A stretch of DNA of 64,000 nt from Paraburkholderia tuberum STM678 (GTDB taxonomy: Bacteria; Pseudomonadota; Gammaproteobacteria; Burkholderiales; Burkholderiaceae). The stretch covers positions 161,730 through 225,729 of the forward strand of contig NZ_CADFGP010000009.1 in assembly GCF_902833905.1 (NCBI RefSeq), read 5' to 3'. The translations under genes were made by a program, and so were the position numbers. Of the stretch, positions 27,965 to 36,350 are shown piece after piece. The stretch's first letter is position 1. Each line of letters starts with the position of its first letter. The notes under the pieces are model-generated. The model made no database searches. It saw only the letters and a list, made by a program, of their open reading frames with translations, and was not told where the DNA came from.

Positions 27965-28288
27965 ATGCTTGTTACGTTCAAGTGCCGTTCAACTCCGGAC
28001 GTCGTCATGCTGCGGAACCTCGCGGAATATCTCCTCGCAGCCATTGGTAAGCAAGTCGCCACTCGTGGCGTCATCAGCCACGACGAACTGGGTACGGTGA
28101 TAACGCGACTTGAACGCGCTATCGAAGATCAGGCACGCACCGAATTAGCCCTCAACGTCCTCCATCACGTGCCGAACGACCATAGTTCAAACAGTGCGGC
28201 CGCGACCGTCGAACATCGCGCCTGGCCATTGCTCGACATGATGCGCGAGGCCCATCGCCATGGCGACGATATTCTCTGGGGTATTTAG
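27965..28288 (+). CDS. DUF1840 family protein
   Basis: A 107-residue cytoplasmic protein typical of DUF1840: 'MLVTFKCRSTPDVVMLRNLAEYLLAAIGKQVATRGVISHDELGTVITRLERAIED' and the C-terminal 'RAWPLLDMMREAHRHGDDILWGI'. Function unknown; the family is common in betaproteobacteria. The ATG at 27965 follows GCGGAGAGG. It stands alone between yfdX and the MFS gene. Confidence 0.85.
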   Translation: MLVTFKCRSTPDVVMLRNLAEYLLAAIGKQVATRGVISHDELGTVITRLERAIEDQARTELALNVLHHVPNDHSSNSAAATVEHRAWPLLDMMREAHRHGDDILWGI

Positions 28289-28700
28289 ACCGTTGGAGCG
28301 CTGAGGTGCCGGCGCATGTCTTCGTTATTGCGAGACAGCGCCGATGCCGTTGTCAGCGCAAGAGCGTTCCAGGGGATAGACGCGATAAGTCTGCAGATGC
28401 GACCTGACGTTCATTAGCGACCTGCCGCATCGGACCAATAATTCTCGACATGTCGCGAAGCTAAATGATTGCGATCCGACGTAATCTGCGCGAGCGGTAA
28501 ATCGCGCGTGCCCTTCGTCATGCGGCCGTAGGACGAGAGGTCTGGCCGCATTCGACCCGCTTCCGGGAGCGGGAGCCCTCGCAGCGCTCAGGGTTCCAAT
28601 GACCGTCTGGGGATCGTTGAAGGCCGCATAAAAGAGAGAGCACGCCGTCCCAGATCACCAGGGTCTCAAGCAGCACGCCGGCTGGCTCACGAGCCGGGTT
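28289..28700. other. Intergenic region, no gene seen
   Basis: About 410 bp upstream of a regulatory repeat at 28701. I found no coherent coding sequence. Confidence 0.35.
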
Positions 28701-28732
28701 TTAAGTTTCGTTTAAGTTTTCGCGTCTAAATT
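28701..28732 (+). promoter_or_regulatory. TTAAG-N6-TTAAG direct repeat with -10 element, before the MFS gene
   Basis: TTAAG at 28701-28705 and 28712-28716 (11-bp period), then 10 nt, then TAAATT at 28727-28732. It has the same half-sites and spacings as the site at 26702-26733. A start point near 28739 would produce the structured leader below. Confidence 0.5.
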
Positions 28733-28749
28733 CCTGGAAATGTCATGTC

Positions 28750-28889
28750 GTGCCATAATATTGCACCAGGCTTTCAGCGGGTGCGGCGCGGAATCGCGTG
28801 ACTTCGACGTGTCCTCAGCTTGCCGGTCAAGCACGTCCGACTGCGGCATCGGCAGCTATCTTCACCCAGCGACTGCTGGGTTTTTTTTT
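28750..28889 (+). ncRNA. Candidate structured leader or small RNA, copy 2
   Basis: It begins with GTGCCATAATATTGCA (28750-28765) and ends with the hairpin ACCCAGC-GACT-GCTGGGT and nine T residues (28864-28889), an intrinsic terminator placed only 7 nt before the MFS start codon. Transcription must pass it to reach the gene, so it is either an attenuator or the end of a small RNA. A related element lies at 18025-18131. Confidence 0.45.
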
Positions 28890-28896
28890 ACACGAT

Positions 28897-30099
28897 ATGA
28901 GCGCAACTTCCACATCGGCCACTTCCCGCTCGCGCATGAGTGCGCTCGAGCTGCGAGCGACGCTGTCGCTCGCCGCGATCTTTGCACTGCGCATGCTCGG
29001 TCTCTTCATGATCATGCCGGTGTTTTCGGTGTATGCGAAAACCATTCCCGGCGGCGACAATCTCCTGCTGGTCGGCATCGCGCTGGGGGCGTACGGCGTC
29101 ACTCAATCGCTTTTCTATATCTTCTACGGCTGGGTTTCCGACAAGGTTGGCCGCAAGCCAGTTATCGCGACGGGTCTCGTAATATTTGCGATCGGCAGCT
29201 TCGTCGCCGCGGGGGCGCACGATATTGTTTGGATAATCGTCGGTCGCGTGATCCAGGGAATGGGCGCCGTTTCCTCCGCGGTGCTCGCTTTTATTGCCGA
29301 CCTCACTGCCGAGCAGCACCGCACAAAAGCAATGGCGATGGTGGGTGCCTCGATCGGCATTTCTTTTGCGGTGGCGATCGTGGGTGCGCCTCTGGTGTTC
29401 CACTGGCTCGGGATGAGCGGCCTGTTCTCGCTGGTCGGCGCGCTCTCGATTCTCGCGGTGGGCGTGGTGATCTGGGTCGTGCCGGATTCGCCGAACCGGC
29501 CCGTCCACTTGCGGGCGCCATTTGCCGAAGTGCTCCACAACGTCGAGCTGCTGCGCCTGAACTTCGGCGTGCTCGTACTGCACGCCACGCAAACGGCGCT
29601 GTTCCTTGTGGTGCCTCGCCTGCTCGTCGACGCAGGGCTGCCGGTCTCGTTGCACTGGAAGGTCTATCTGCCGGTCATGGGTATTGCGTTCGTCATGATG
29701 GTGCCGGCCATCATTGCCGCGGAGAAGCGGGGGAAAATGAAGGCCGTGGTCGTCTCTGCAATCGGTCTGATCCTCATTGGCCAGCTATTGCTTGGCTCGC
29801 TCGAACATACACTCGTTATCGTGCCCGCCGTCCTGTTCGTGTATTTCCTCGGCTTTAACATCCTCGAAGCGTCGCAGCCCTCGCTCGTCTCGAAGCTCGC
29901 GCCGGGCGATCGGAAGGGTGCGGCCACGGGCGTATACAACACCACGCAGTCGATCGGCCTTGCCCTCGGCGGCGTGGTTGGCGGCTGGCTTCTAAAACAC
30001 GATGGCGCGAACGCGGTGTTTTATGCGTGCTCCGGGCTCATATTGTGCTGGCTCGCAATCGCGTTCAATATGAAGGTTCCGTCACCGCGGAAAGCCTGA
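28897..30099 (+). CDS. MFS transporter, YajR-like
   Basis: A 400-residue major facilitator with 12 predicted helices. The motif A loop is 'GWVSDKVGRKPVIATGL' and motif B-like 'GRVIQGMGAVSSAVLAFIADLT' is present. It closely resembles the MFS protein that neighbours ssb in Burkholderia, so it is likely a second copy. The ATG at 28897 is chosen as the first start after the terminator; it lacks a clear ribosome site, and ATG 28936 (MSALELRATL) is an alternative. The substrate is unknown. It precedes the ClC gene by 77 bp on the same strand. Confidence 0.82.
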   Translation: MSATSTSATSRSRMSALELRATLSLAAIFALRMLGLFMIMPVFSVYAKTIPGGDNLLLVGIALGAYGVTQSLFYIFYGWVSDKVGRKPVIATGLVIFAIGSFVAAGAHDIVWIIVGRVIQGMGAVSSAVLAFIADLTAEQHRTKAMAMVGASIGISFAVAIVGAPLVFHWLGMSGLFSLVGALSILAVGVVIWVVPDSPNRPVHLRAPFAEVLHNVELLRLNFGVLVLHATQTALFLVVPRLLVDAGLPVSLHWKVYLPVMGIAFVMMVPAIIAAEKRGKMKAVVVSAIGLILIGQLLLGSLEHTLVIVPAVLFVYFLGFNILEASQPSLVSKLAPGDRKGAATGVYNTTQSIGLALGGVVGGWLLKHDGANAVFYACSGLILCWLAIAFNMKVPSPRKA

Positions 30100-30176
30100 G
30101 TCGCGCTTCTGGCGCGAAATGCAGCCCGTGAGGGCGTCGCCGGAAAAAACCCAGAAGAAAAACAGGGGAACAGATC

Positions 30177-31487
30177 GTGCGCATTCTCGCGCTGATGGAC
30201 CGTCGAAAGCTGCAGCGCATCAACCGGTTATGGCTCCACTATGGCGTGTTCTGGCTGGGGGCGATCGCCGTAGGCCTGGTCGCGGTGCTTTACGCGAAGC
30301 TGATCGATTTCGGCTACGCTGTGTTCCTTCGCTATGCGGCTGACTGGTTCTGGCTGCCTCTGATTGTGGCGCCCGCAACAGGCGCCGTTACGGTGTGGCT
30401 TACACGGCGCTTCTTTGACGGTTCCGAGGGCAGCGGTATCCCCCAGGTGATCGCCATGCTGCACGGGCCGAACGAACTCGGGCCACGGCTGCTCACACTG
30501 CGTATTCTCGTTGGAAAGATTCTGGTCTCGTTCCTGGCCCTGCTCGGTGGCTTTACCATCGGCCGCGAAGGTCCGACCATTCATGTTGGCGCCGCCCTGA
30601 TGTTCAGCCTGAGACGCTTTTACCCGAGTCGTTTTCTGGCGATCCGGCCGGGCGTGCTGGAGCGCAGACTCGCGCTCGCGGGTGCGGCCGCCGGTTTGTC
30701 GGCGGCATTCAATGCTCCGCTCGCAGGCGTGGTGTTCGCCATTGAGGAACTCATGCGCAGCTTCGAGCAGCGCGCGAGCGGCGTGCTGATCACGGCAATC
30801 ATCTTCGCTGGCGTCGTTTCACTTGGGCTGCAGGGAAACTATGTGTATTTCGGCACGATCGATATCGGGTCGGGATTGCCCCGATGGCTCAGCCTCGCCG
30901 TGGTGCTGATCGGTATCCTTGCGGGCGCGCTAGGGGGATGCTTCTGCTGGCTGTTGCTCAACACGAAGCGCTGGATGCCCGAAGTTCTGCTCGAACTGCG
31001 CGTGAAGCGGCCTGTGCTATTCGGCGCGCTATGCGGCCTGGTCATTGCGCTCGTCGGCGTGAGCGCCAATGGCCATACATTTGGCAGCGGCTATGCCGAA
31101 GCGCGGAGCATGCTGGAAGGCAGCGCGCATGTCAGCGCGGCATACCCGCTCCTGAAGATGGTCTCGATGGTGGGGTCGTATCTGCCAGGCGCGCCCGGAG
31201 GCCTGTTCGCCCCGTCGCTCGCGATCGGGGCTGGCATCGGCAACACGGTTCACATGGCGTTCTCGCAGATCCAGCTTCCGATGCTCATCGCGCTCGGCAT
31301 GGTCGGCTATCTGGCGGCGGTCACCCAGAGCCCAATCACGGCGTTCGTGATCGTCATCGAGATGATCAACGGGCACGCGCTCGTTATCTCGCTGATGGCC
31401 ACGGCGCTCATCGCGAGTCGCGTCTCGCGCTTTTTTGCGCCACCGCTGTACGAGGCGCTCTCGGAGCGTTATCTGCGCAAGCCGTGA
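30177..31487 (+). CDS. ClC-family chloride transporter (no CBS tail)
   Basis: A 436-residue integral membrane protein. The three anion-path signatures are present: 'GSGIPQV' (85-91), 'GREGPTIHVG' (129-138, gating Glu131) and 'APGGLFAPSLAIGAG'. The internal acidic pair 'FAIEEL' (E190-E191) matches Glu202-Glu203 of CLC-ec1, so it is probably a Cl-/H+ exchanger. It starts with GTG at 30177 after GGGGAACAG; ATG 30195 (MDRRKLQRI) is an alternative. A decayed copy of this gene lies at 18181-18590. Confidence 0.9.
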   Translation: MRILALMDRRKLQRINRLWLHYGVFWLGAIAVGLVAVLYAKLIDFGYAVFLRYAADWFWLPLIVAPATGAVTVWLTRRFFDGSEGSGIPQVIAMLHGPNELGPRLLTLRILVGKILVSFLALLGGFTIGREGPTIHVGAALMFSLRRFYPSRFLAIRPGVLERRLALAGAAAGLSAAFNAPLAGVVFAIEELMRSFEQRASGVLITAIIFAGVVSLGLQGNYVYFGTIDIGSGLPRWLSLAVVLIGILAGALGGCFCWLLLNTKRWMPEVLLELRVKRPVLFGALCGLVIALVGVSANGHTFGSGYAEARSMLEGSAHVSAAYPLLKMVSMVGSYLPGAPGGLFAPSLAIGAGIGNTVHMAFSQIQLPMLIALGMVGYLAAVTQSPITAFVIVIEMINGHALVISLMATALIASRVSRFFAPPLYEALSERYLRKP

Positions 31488-31530
31488 GGCAAAGGCGACG
31501 GTAGGTCGAACAGACATCGACGGAGTTCAT

Positions 31531-32190
31531 ATGGGGATCGCAGACAGAATCGAAAAGCGTCTATTGGGCATGGCGCGCGTGCTATGTCTGATCGCGCTGG
31601 TTGGCGCCATCCTGGCGATGATCGCATTAATGTTTGCGCTTGGCGTTCCGAGGACGGCAGCTGTTATCACAGATCCGCCCGTCAGCGCGAGCGAGGTACT
31701 CTCTTCGATAGCGGGTTCGGAGGCGGCCAACGACGGTCTGAAAATCGGCAGCGCGAACGGCAACGCCATGGCGGATGTCGCTGGCGCCGCGGGATTAATT
31801 ATCCCCGCTCCGCTTAATGCCCTGTTGAACCAGAATAATGCAAGCCAACCGCTGCTCAAGGCGTGGCTCGAGCGTATTCCCCAAGCCGACCGACAGCAGT
31901 TCCTGGATGAACTGTCCGACGTTGTTGCGGCTGCCGGGCAGCACGCTGCCACGTGGGAATGGGACAACCGCGAGCGGTATGTTGCAGCGGCCATGGATCA
32001 GTATGCCCGTGTCAAGATTGGGCGGATTGATGCGGCCCAAAGCGCCGTTCAGGCGGCAGAGGGCAAAAACGCTCAGTTCGGTTCGTCGCTGGGAATTCTT
32101 CTCGCGTTGACAGGTTTCCTGACTTTGCTGCTCCTGCTCACAGCGATCGAGCGCAATACGCGTAACAGCGCGGTGAAAAGACAGGAATGA
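31531..32190 (+). CDS. Hypothetical membrane protein with two terminal helices
   Basis: A 219-residue protein. A transmembrane helix at about 12-40 is followed by a region of about 150 residues, probably periplasmic, rich in Ala, Gln and Asn ('LNQNNASQPLLKAWLERIPQADRQQFLDELSDVVAAAGQHAATWEWDNRERYVAAAMDQYARVKI'). A second helix lies at about 185-205, then a basic tail. No family is recognised. The ATG at 31531 has CGGAG upstream. It follows the ClC stop by 43 bp, so the two are probably co-transcribed and may work together. Confidence 0.7.
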   Translation: MGIADRIEKRLLGMARVLCLIALVGAILAMIALMFALGVPRTAAVITDPPVSASEVLSSIAGSEAANDGLKIGSANGNAMADVAGAAGLIIPAPLNALLNQNNASQPLLKAWLERIPQADRQQFLDELSDVVAAAGQHAATWEWDNRERYVAAAMDQYARVKIGRIDAAQSAVQAAEGKNAQFGSSLGILLALTGFLTLLLLLTAIERNTRNSAVKRQE

Positions 32191-32682
32191 GCTGGCGCGA
32201 CTTGAGATGGGATGCCGATGTAAGGTGTTTTCTGTTGCACCAGCTGTTCTGAACCGGCGCGACCTCTCGCCACTCGCACAGCGCGGGCCGGAGACGCACG
32301 CCGGATTAAAGTCGAGACAGGTGGCGCAGTCGCTCCTCTGACGGCAGAGTCGATCGCTCGACCTGCTGGTTTGATCTGTCGGAGCGTTTCGGAGGCCGCG
32401 CCAACGCGAGGCCAAACTCACTTCTTGCGATTCTGACCGATGGCCCGGGCAACGTGCCGAGCGGGATCATCGCTATTCTCTGATCGTCCTTTTCGCGCCC
32501 CGGCGACGTGCTTAACGATGCATCGCGACCGTTCGGTTGACCTGCAATCTCGCTTGGTCATCAGGAGACCTGTAACCCGGCGTCTGCCCGAATCCAGCCG
32601 TTGTTCATCAGCCAATCTTGCAGAGCCGGAACGGCAGTTGCTCTTCTGTGCGCTATTTGTGCAAAGCCTTTCAAGACCAACG
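32191..32682. other. Intergenic region, no gene seen
   Basis: About 490 bp. The DUF4396 frame is open from 32440, but that part has no homology and is treated as leader. Confidence 0.35.
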
Positions 32683-33396
32683 ATGACTTACGGTACTTTT
32701 CCAGCCTGGCTCCATAGTCTGTCAATCGCCTGGATTGTGTTAGGCGTGGTGTGTGCCGTCATCATTGTGACTGACGAGGTAAGACATCCGCAGAAGATGT
32801 GGATCATGAGCCTGGTTTGGCCGCTGACCACGCTATTCGGCACAGTTCTCTGGCTTGCTGCCTATTATGCATGGGGACGCAACGTGCTCGCCGCCGAAGC
32901 TGGCGATAAAACGCAACCGTTCACAGTGATCGTGATGAAAGGCACTAGTCATTGCGGCGCTGGTTGCACACTCGGCGACATTGTTGTCGAATGGTCAGCG
33001 TTTGCGTTTCCAGGGTTGGCGGTGTGGTTCGGATGGCACAGCGTATTCAACGAGAAAACTTTTGCCGTCTGGATCCCAGACTTCATGATCGCCTTTCTGC
33101 TAGGAATCGGTTTTCAGTACTTCACCATCAAGCCGATGCGCGACCTGTCAATTGGACAGGGCGTGATCGCTGCAGTCAAAGCGGATATTGCCTCGATAAC
33201 CGCGTGGCAGATTGGCATGTATGGAGCAATGGCGATCATTCAGTTCCTATGGTTCAAGCCGGTTTTTGGCGGCATCGCGAACGTGACAAGTTCGGAGTTC
33301 TGGTTCGCCATGCAGATCGCCATGCTCGCGGGCTTCGTAACGAGCTACCCTGTGAACTGGTGGCTGATTCGTTCCGGTGTGAAGGAGAAGATGTAG
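32683..33396 (+). CDS. DUF4396 membrane protein
   Basis: A 237-residue protein with about six hydrophobic helices. The DUF4396 hallmark 'KGTSHCGAGCTLGDIVVEWSAFAFPGL' holds a conserved His-Cys-x-x-x-Cys cluster that could bind metal or heme (inference). 'GIGFQYFTIKPMRDLSIGQGVIAAVKADIASITAWQIGMYG' and 'ASPxN'-like 'SYPVNWWLIRSGVKEKM' close the domain. Function is not established. The ATG at 32683 is chosen because homology begins there. Confidence 0.82.
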   Translation: MTYGTFPAWLHSLSIAWIVLGVVCAVIIVTDEVRHPQKMWIMSLVWPLTTLFGTVLWLAAYYAWGRNVLAAEAGDKTQPFTVIVMKGTSHCGAGCTLGDIVVEWSAFAFPGLAVWFGWHSVFNEKTFAVWIPDFMIAFLLGIGFQYFTIKPMRDLSIGQGVIAAVKADIASITAWQIGMYGAMAIIQFLWFKPVFGGIANVTSSEFWFAMQIAMLAGFVTSYPVNWWLIRSGVKEKM

Positions 33397-34261
33397 ACCA
33401 AACCCTCAGCGAAAAGGGCGCTGATGGCGACAGGCAAAATCGCAACTGACGTGAAGGCGGTCCCACAGCCTCACCTCCGTTCCGCGTCCAGAAAATACCC
33501 ATTGACCGCATGAAATCCGCCGCGCTTCGGAGCGGGTTGATCGCCACTGCTCTGTTCGCTGCGCGTGCAGGTCCGCCAGCGCGAACCGACGCTTGCCGGC
33601 GGAATGTCACAGCAGACCGATCGTAGCTAGCGCGGCTACGTAGCGGCGCTGCATTAAGACCTCAGCTGGTGGTTGTACCTTAAAAGTCGTCGTTGTGGTC
33701 AGAGAAGCTCGAACCCTGGTTCAGGGTTGATCGCGTTGAAAAAGGCCGTGACCCGACTGTATCGCTGACGGTATCAACCTCTCAGTGGTCCGGCGTAAGC
33801 GTTGGCGTAGGTTTGTACGAGAAGGCTCGCCCGCGTCACCATTTCGACGAGAACGAGTAGACCGCCTCGATAAGCGGGTTGGCGGCGGCTAGCGGTGCTT
33901 GCCACCAGGCCAGCACCTTCAGCGCCGCTTGAGCCGCCCGCGGCTCATGACTGAGAACCTAGAACACGCCGAAATCGTCATTGCTGTCGGGAATCGCGGC
34001 GAGCAGGTTGGCAAGCGCGCGCCAGCCCGTGAAGCTCGATAGCCTTATCGCTATGCGCAGCCAGCGCTCGGCGCGTGAGCTCGGGTGCGTTGACGGTGTT
34101 GACGCTACGCACTGCATCCGTCGCATTGCGTTTTTCGTTGATCTGGCGTCGATCGATGCGCGAAGCAACGGGCAGGTCTGCATGCTGTCTCTCCAGTGTT
34201 GAACGCCTTCGACGCTGTTCGCGCCGCGCCACGCCGTCCGCTTGCCCTACATCCACGCGGA
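33397..34261. other. Region of about 865 bp without an intact gene
   Basis: No intact gene is recognised. On the minus strand a short open stretch about 33846-33955 reads 'SHEPRAAQAALKVLAWWQAPLAAANPLIEAVYSFSSKW' before a stop, which looks like the tail of a lost gene. 33959-34197 has a minus-strand frame of 74 codons without homology. The segment marks the change from accessory content to the NmrA/AraC pair. Confidence 0.3.
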
Positions 34262-35167
34262 TCACCGCGCCGCCGCTGCCGTACCGGCCACGCCCGATAG
34301 CAGCGCCCTCAACACCTGTCGCAACGTGGTGGCGCCGAAGCGTCGCTCGCTGATATTCGCCTCGACGTCGATGCGTCCAGCGTTGTGCGCGTCGTACAGA
34401 TCGACGATCAGTTGGGCGTGCCGCTCGCCGAGCCCGGCGCCGCGCAGCACGGCACTCCATTCGTCGCGCGGCACCCGGTGGGCGATAACCGGCCGCCCGG
34501 ACAGTTCGGCCAAGGTACGCGCGACGTCGAGCGCGCTTACCCGCTCTTTCCCTTCGATACTGACCACCCGTGGCGTCGCGCGCGAAGGCCCTTCATCGAG
34601 CAGCAACTGCGCGGCAAGCTCGCCGACGTCCTGCGCCGCGACGGTCGGAAACAGCTTGTCGAGCGGATCATGCAGACTCGGCAGCGCGCCCCGGCCGAGC
34701 GCGACCGGCAGCACGCGTGCCCAGTTCTGCATGTGCTCGGCGGCGCGCAACAAGATCAGCGACGACGCGACGGTGCGCAACTGCGTTTCGAGGTAGTGGA
34801 ACAGCGTCGTGATGCCGGTGCCATCCGCGTGCTCGGCGCCGTAGTCGGACAGCGCGAGGAGCCGCGGTGGCGCGCTCATGCGCAAAGCCGCGACGCCCGC
34901 GTCGATGATGCGCCGCATCGCGGCCGCGGGATCGTCATGCGCTCGCGGCACCGGACAGAGCCATTGCACTGCCTGCGCGCCATCGATCGCGCGCGCGACC
35001 AGCTGTGGGTCGTTCAGGTCGGCGATCGCGAGCTCGCAGCCGATTGCCGCGAGCGCTTCGGCTTGCGTGGCGTCGCGCACCACCGCGCGTACCTGGTGGC
35101 CCGCGCGACGCAAGGCGGTTGCGCTCGCGTGTCCCACGTGACCGGTCGCTCCGAGAATGACGAACAC
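34262..35167 (-). CDS. NmrA-like NAD(P)-binding protein
   Basis: A 301-residue atypical short-chain dehydrogenase. The N-terminal nucleotide-binding loop is 'GATGHVGHASATAL' (6-19), followed by 'VRAVVRDATQAEALAAIGCELAIADLNDPQLVARAIDGAQAV'. The catalytic Tyr-x-x-x-Lys is not evident, as in NmrA/QOR2-type redox-sensing or quinone reductase-like members. The ATG at 35167 has AAAAGGAG upstream. It is divergent from an AraC regulator (239 bp apart), which probably controls it. Confidence 0.87.
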   Translation of the reverse strand: MFVILGATGHVGHASATALRRAGHQVRAVVRDATQAEALAAIGCELAIADLNDPQLVARAIDGAQAVQWLCPVPRAHDDPAAAMRRIIDAGVAALRMSAPPRLLALSDYGAEHADGTGITTLFHYLETQLRTVASSLILLRAAEHMQNWARVLPVALGRGALPSLHDPLDKLFPTVAAQDVGELAAQLLLDEGPSRATPRVVSIEGKERVSALDVARTLAELSGRPVIAHRVPRDEWSAVLRGAGLGERHAQLIVDLYDAHNAGRIDVEANISERRFGATTLRQVLRALLSGVAGTAAAAR

Positions 35168-35405
35168 GTTGTGCTCCTTTTGAGGATCGCTATGACGTGA
35201 TGGTAGGGACGCGGTGCTCGCGAGGCGCTCAGATCTGGATGACTTTGCGCAGATCCGGATGATTTTTTACGCCGATGCCGCGCAGGTCGCGCGAATCGCG
35301 TTGGCTGTTCGCGAGCTACGCAATTCCGTCACGCCGGCGAACCTGCCAGAAACGCCGCACAATGCAGGCATCTCGCCGTCATTCAGCTCACTCAGGAGAC
35401 AAGCG

Positions 35406-36317
35406 ATGAACGCCGTCACCCCGATGCCCGCGCCGGCGCCGCACGGCGGCTCGCGCATCGCCGTGCGCACGAGCAGGGCGCTTGGCTGGCAAGGCTTCGG
35501 TGCGGAGCTGGTCAACGTGTCGGCCGGTTTGCATCGGATGTCCGCGTTTCGCCATCATCGCGTGGGCGTGCACGTTGGTGCGCCGGTGACTGCGCGCTGT
35601 CTGTGCGATGCGCGCCGCCACACGCGGATTCAAGCGCACGGCGACGCCGACGTGATCCCCGCGGGGCTCGAAGGTCAGTGGAACGATGACGCCGCCTGCA
35701 CGATTTTCAGCGTCTGGTTTGCCGAGGACTTCGCACGACGGACCGTCGAGCAACTCGCATTGAACTCGGCCGACGCGCAGCTGCGCCCGCGCTTCCAGAT
35801 GCGCGATCCGCGCTTTCAGCATCTCGCCTGGGCGCTGCGCGCGGAGCTCGAAGCGGACGATGCGTCCGATCCGCTCTACGCCGAAAGTCTGTGTACGGCG
35901 ATGCTGGTGCGTCTGATCGGCGTCGAAGCCATGCCGGGCAACCTGCGGCGTACGCTCGCGCCGCGCACGGCCGCACGTGTGATCGAGTTTATCGACGCGC
36001 ATCTCGATCAGCGTCTGACGCTCGACGAGCTCGCCGCGCAGGCGCAACTGAGCGTGCCGCATTTCAAGGCGCTGTTTCGCGACACGCTCGGTGTGCCCGT
36101 GCATCAGTACGTGGTACAGCGCAGGGTCGAGCGCGCGCGAACGCTGCTGCTGCAGGGACGCCTCAGCGCAAGCCAGATCGCGCTCGAAACGGGCTTTGCG
36201 CATCAGAGCCATATGGCGCACTGGATGTCGCGTTTGCTCGGTGCAACGCCGCGTGAACTGCGCGGCGCCGCGCGCGATGACACGGCCATGTCGGGGCAGG
36301 AGAGGACACGACGTTGA
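35406..36317 (+). CDS. AraC-family transcriptional regulator
   Basis: A 303-residue regulator. The N-terminal sensing domain (about 1-185) is variable; the C-terminal domain has two helix-turn-helix units (about 195-295): 'AARVIEFIDAHLDQRLTLDELAAQAQLSVPHFKALFRDTLGVPVHQYVVQRRVERARTLLLQ' and 'IALETGFAHQSHMAHWMSRLLGATPREL'. The ATG at 35406 follows AGGAGACAAGCG. It is divergent from the NmrA-like reductase and convergent with the anti-sigma gene. Confidence 0.9.
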   Translation: MNAVTPMPAPAPHGGSRIAVRTSRALGWQGFGAELVNVSAGLHRMSAFRHHRVGVHVGAPVTARCLCDARRHTRIQAHGDADVIPAGLEGQWNDDAACTIFSVWFAEDFARRTVEQLALNSADAQLRPRFQMRDPRFQHLAWALRAELEADDASDPLYAESLCTAMLVRLIGVEAMPGNLRRTLAPRTAARVIEFIDAHLDQRLTLDELAAQAQLSVPHFKALFRDTLGVPVHQYVVQRRVERARTLLLQGRLSASQIALETGFAHQSHMAHWMSRLLGATPRELRGAARDDTAMSGQERTRR

Positions 36318-36350
36318 TGCGCGAACCGCGCGGCGCGGAACCCATCCGCT

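Noticed and set aside
33680..33740. tRNA-like T-arm pattern (GGTTCAGGG) near 33710
   Set aside because: No acceptor stem or anticodon arm could be built around it, so no tRNA or attachment site is claimed.
33959..34460. Overlapping minus-strand frames after the NmrA-like gene
   Set aside because: No homology; one is partly antisense or out of frame to the NmrA-like gene.
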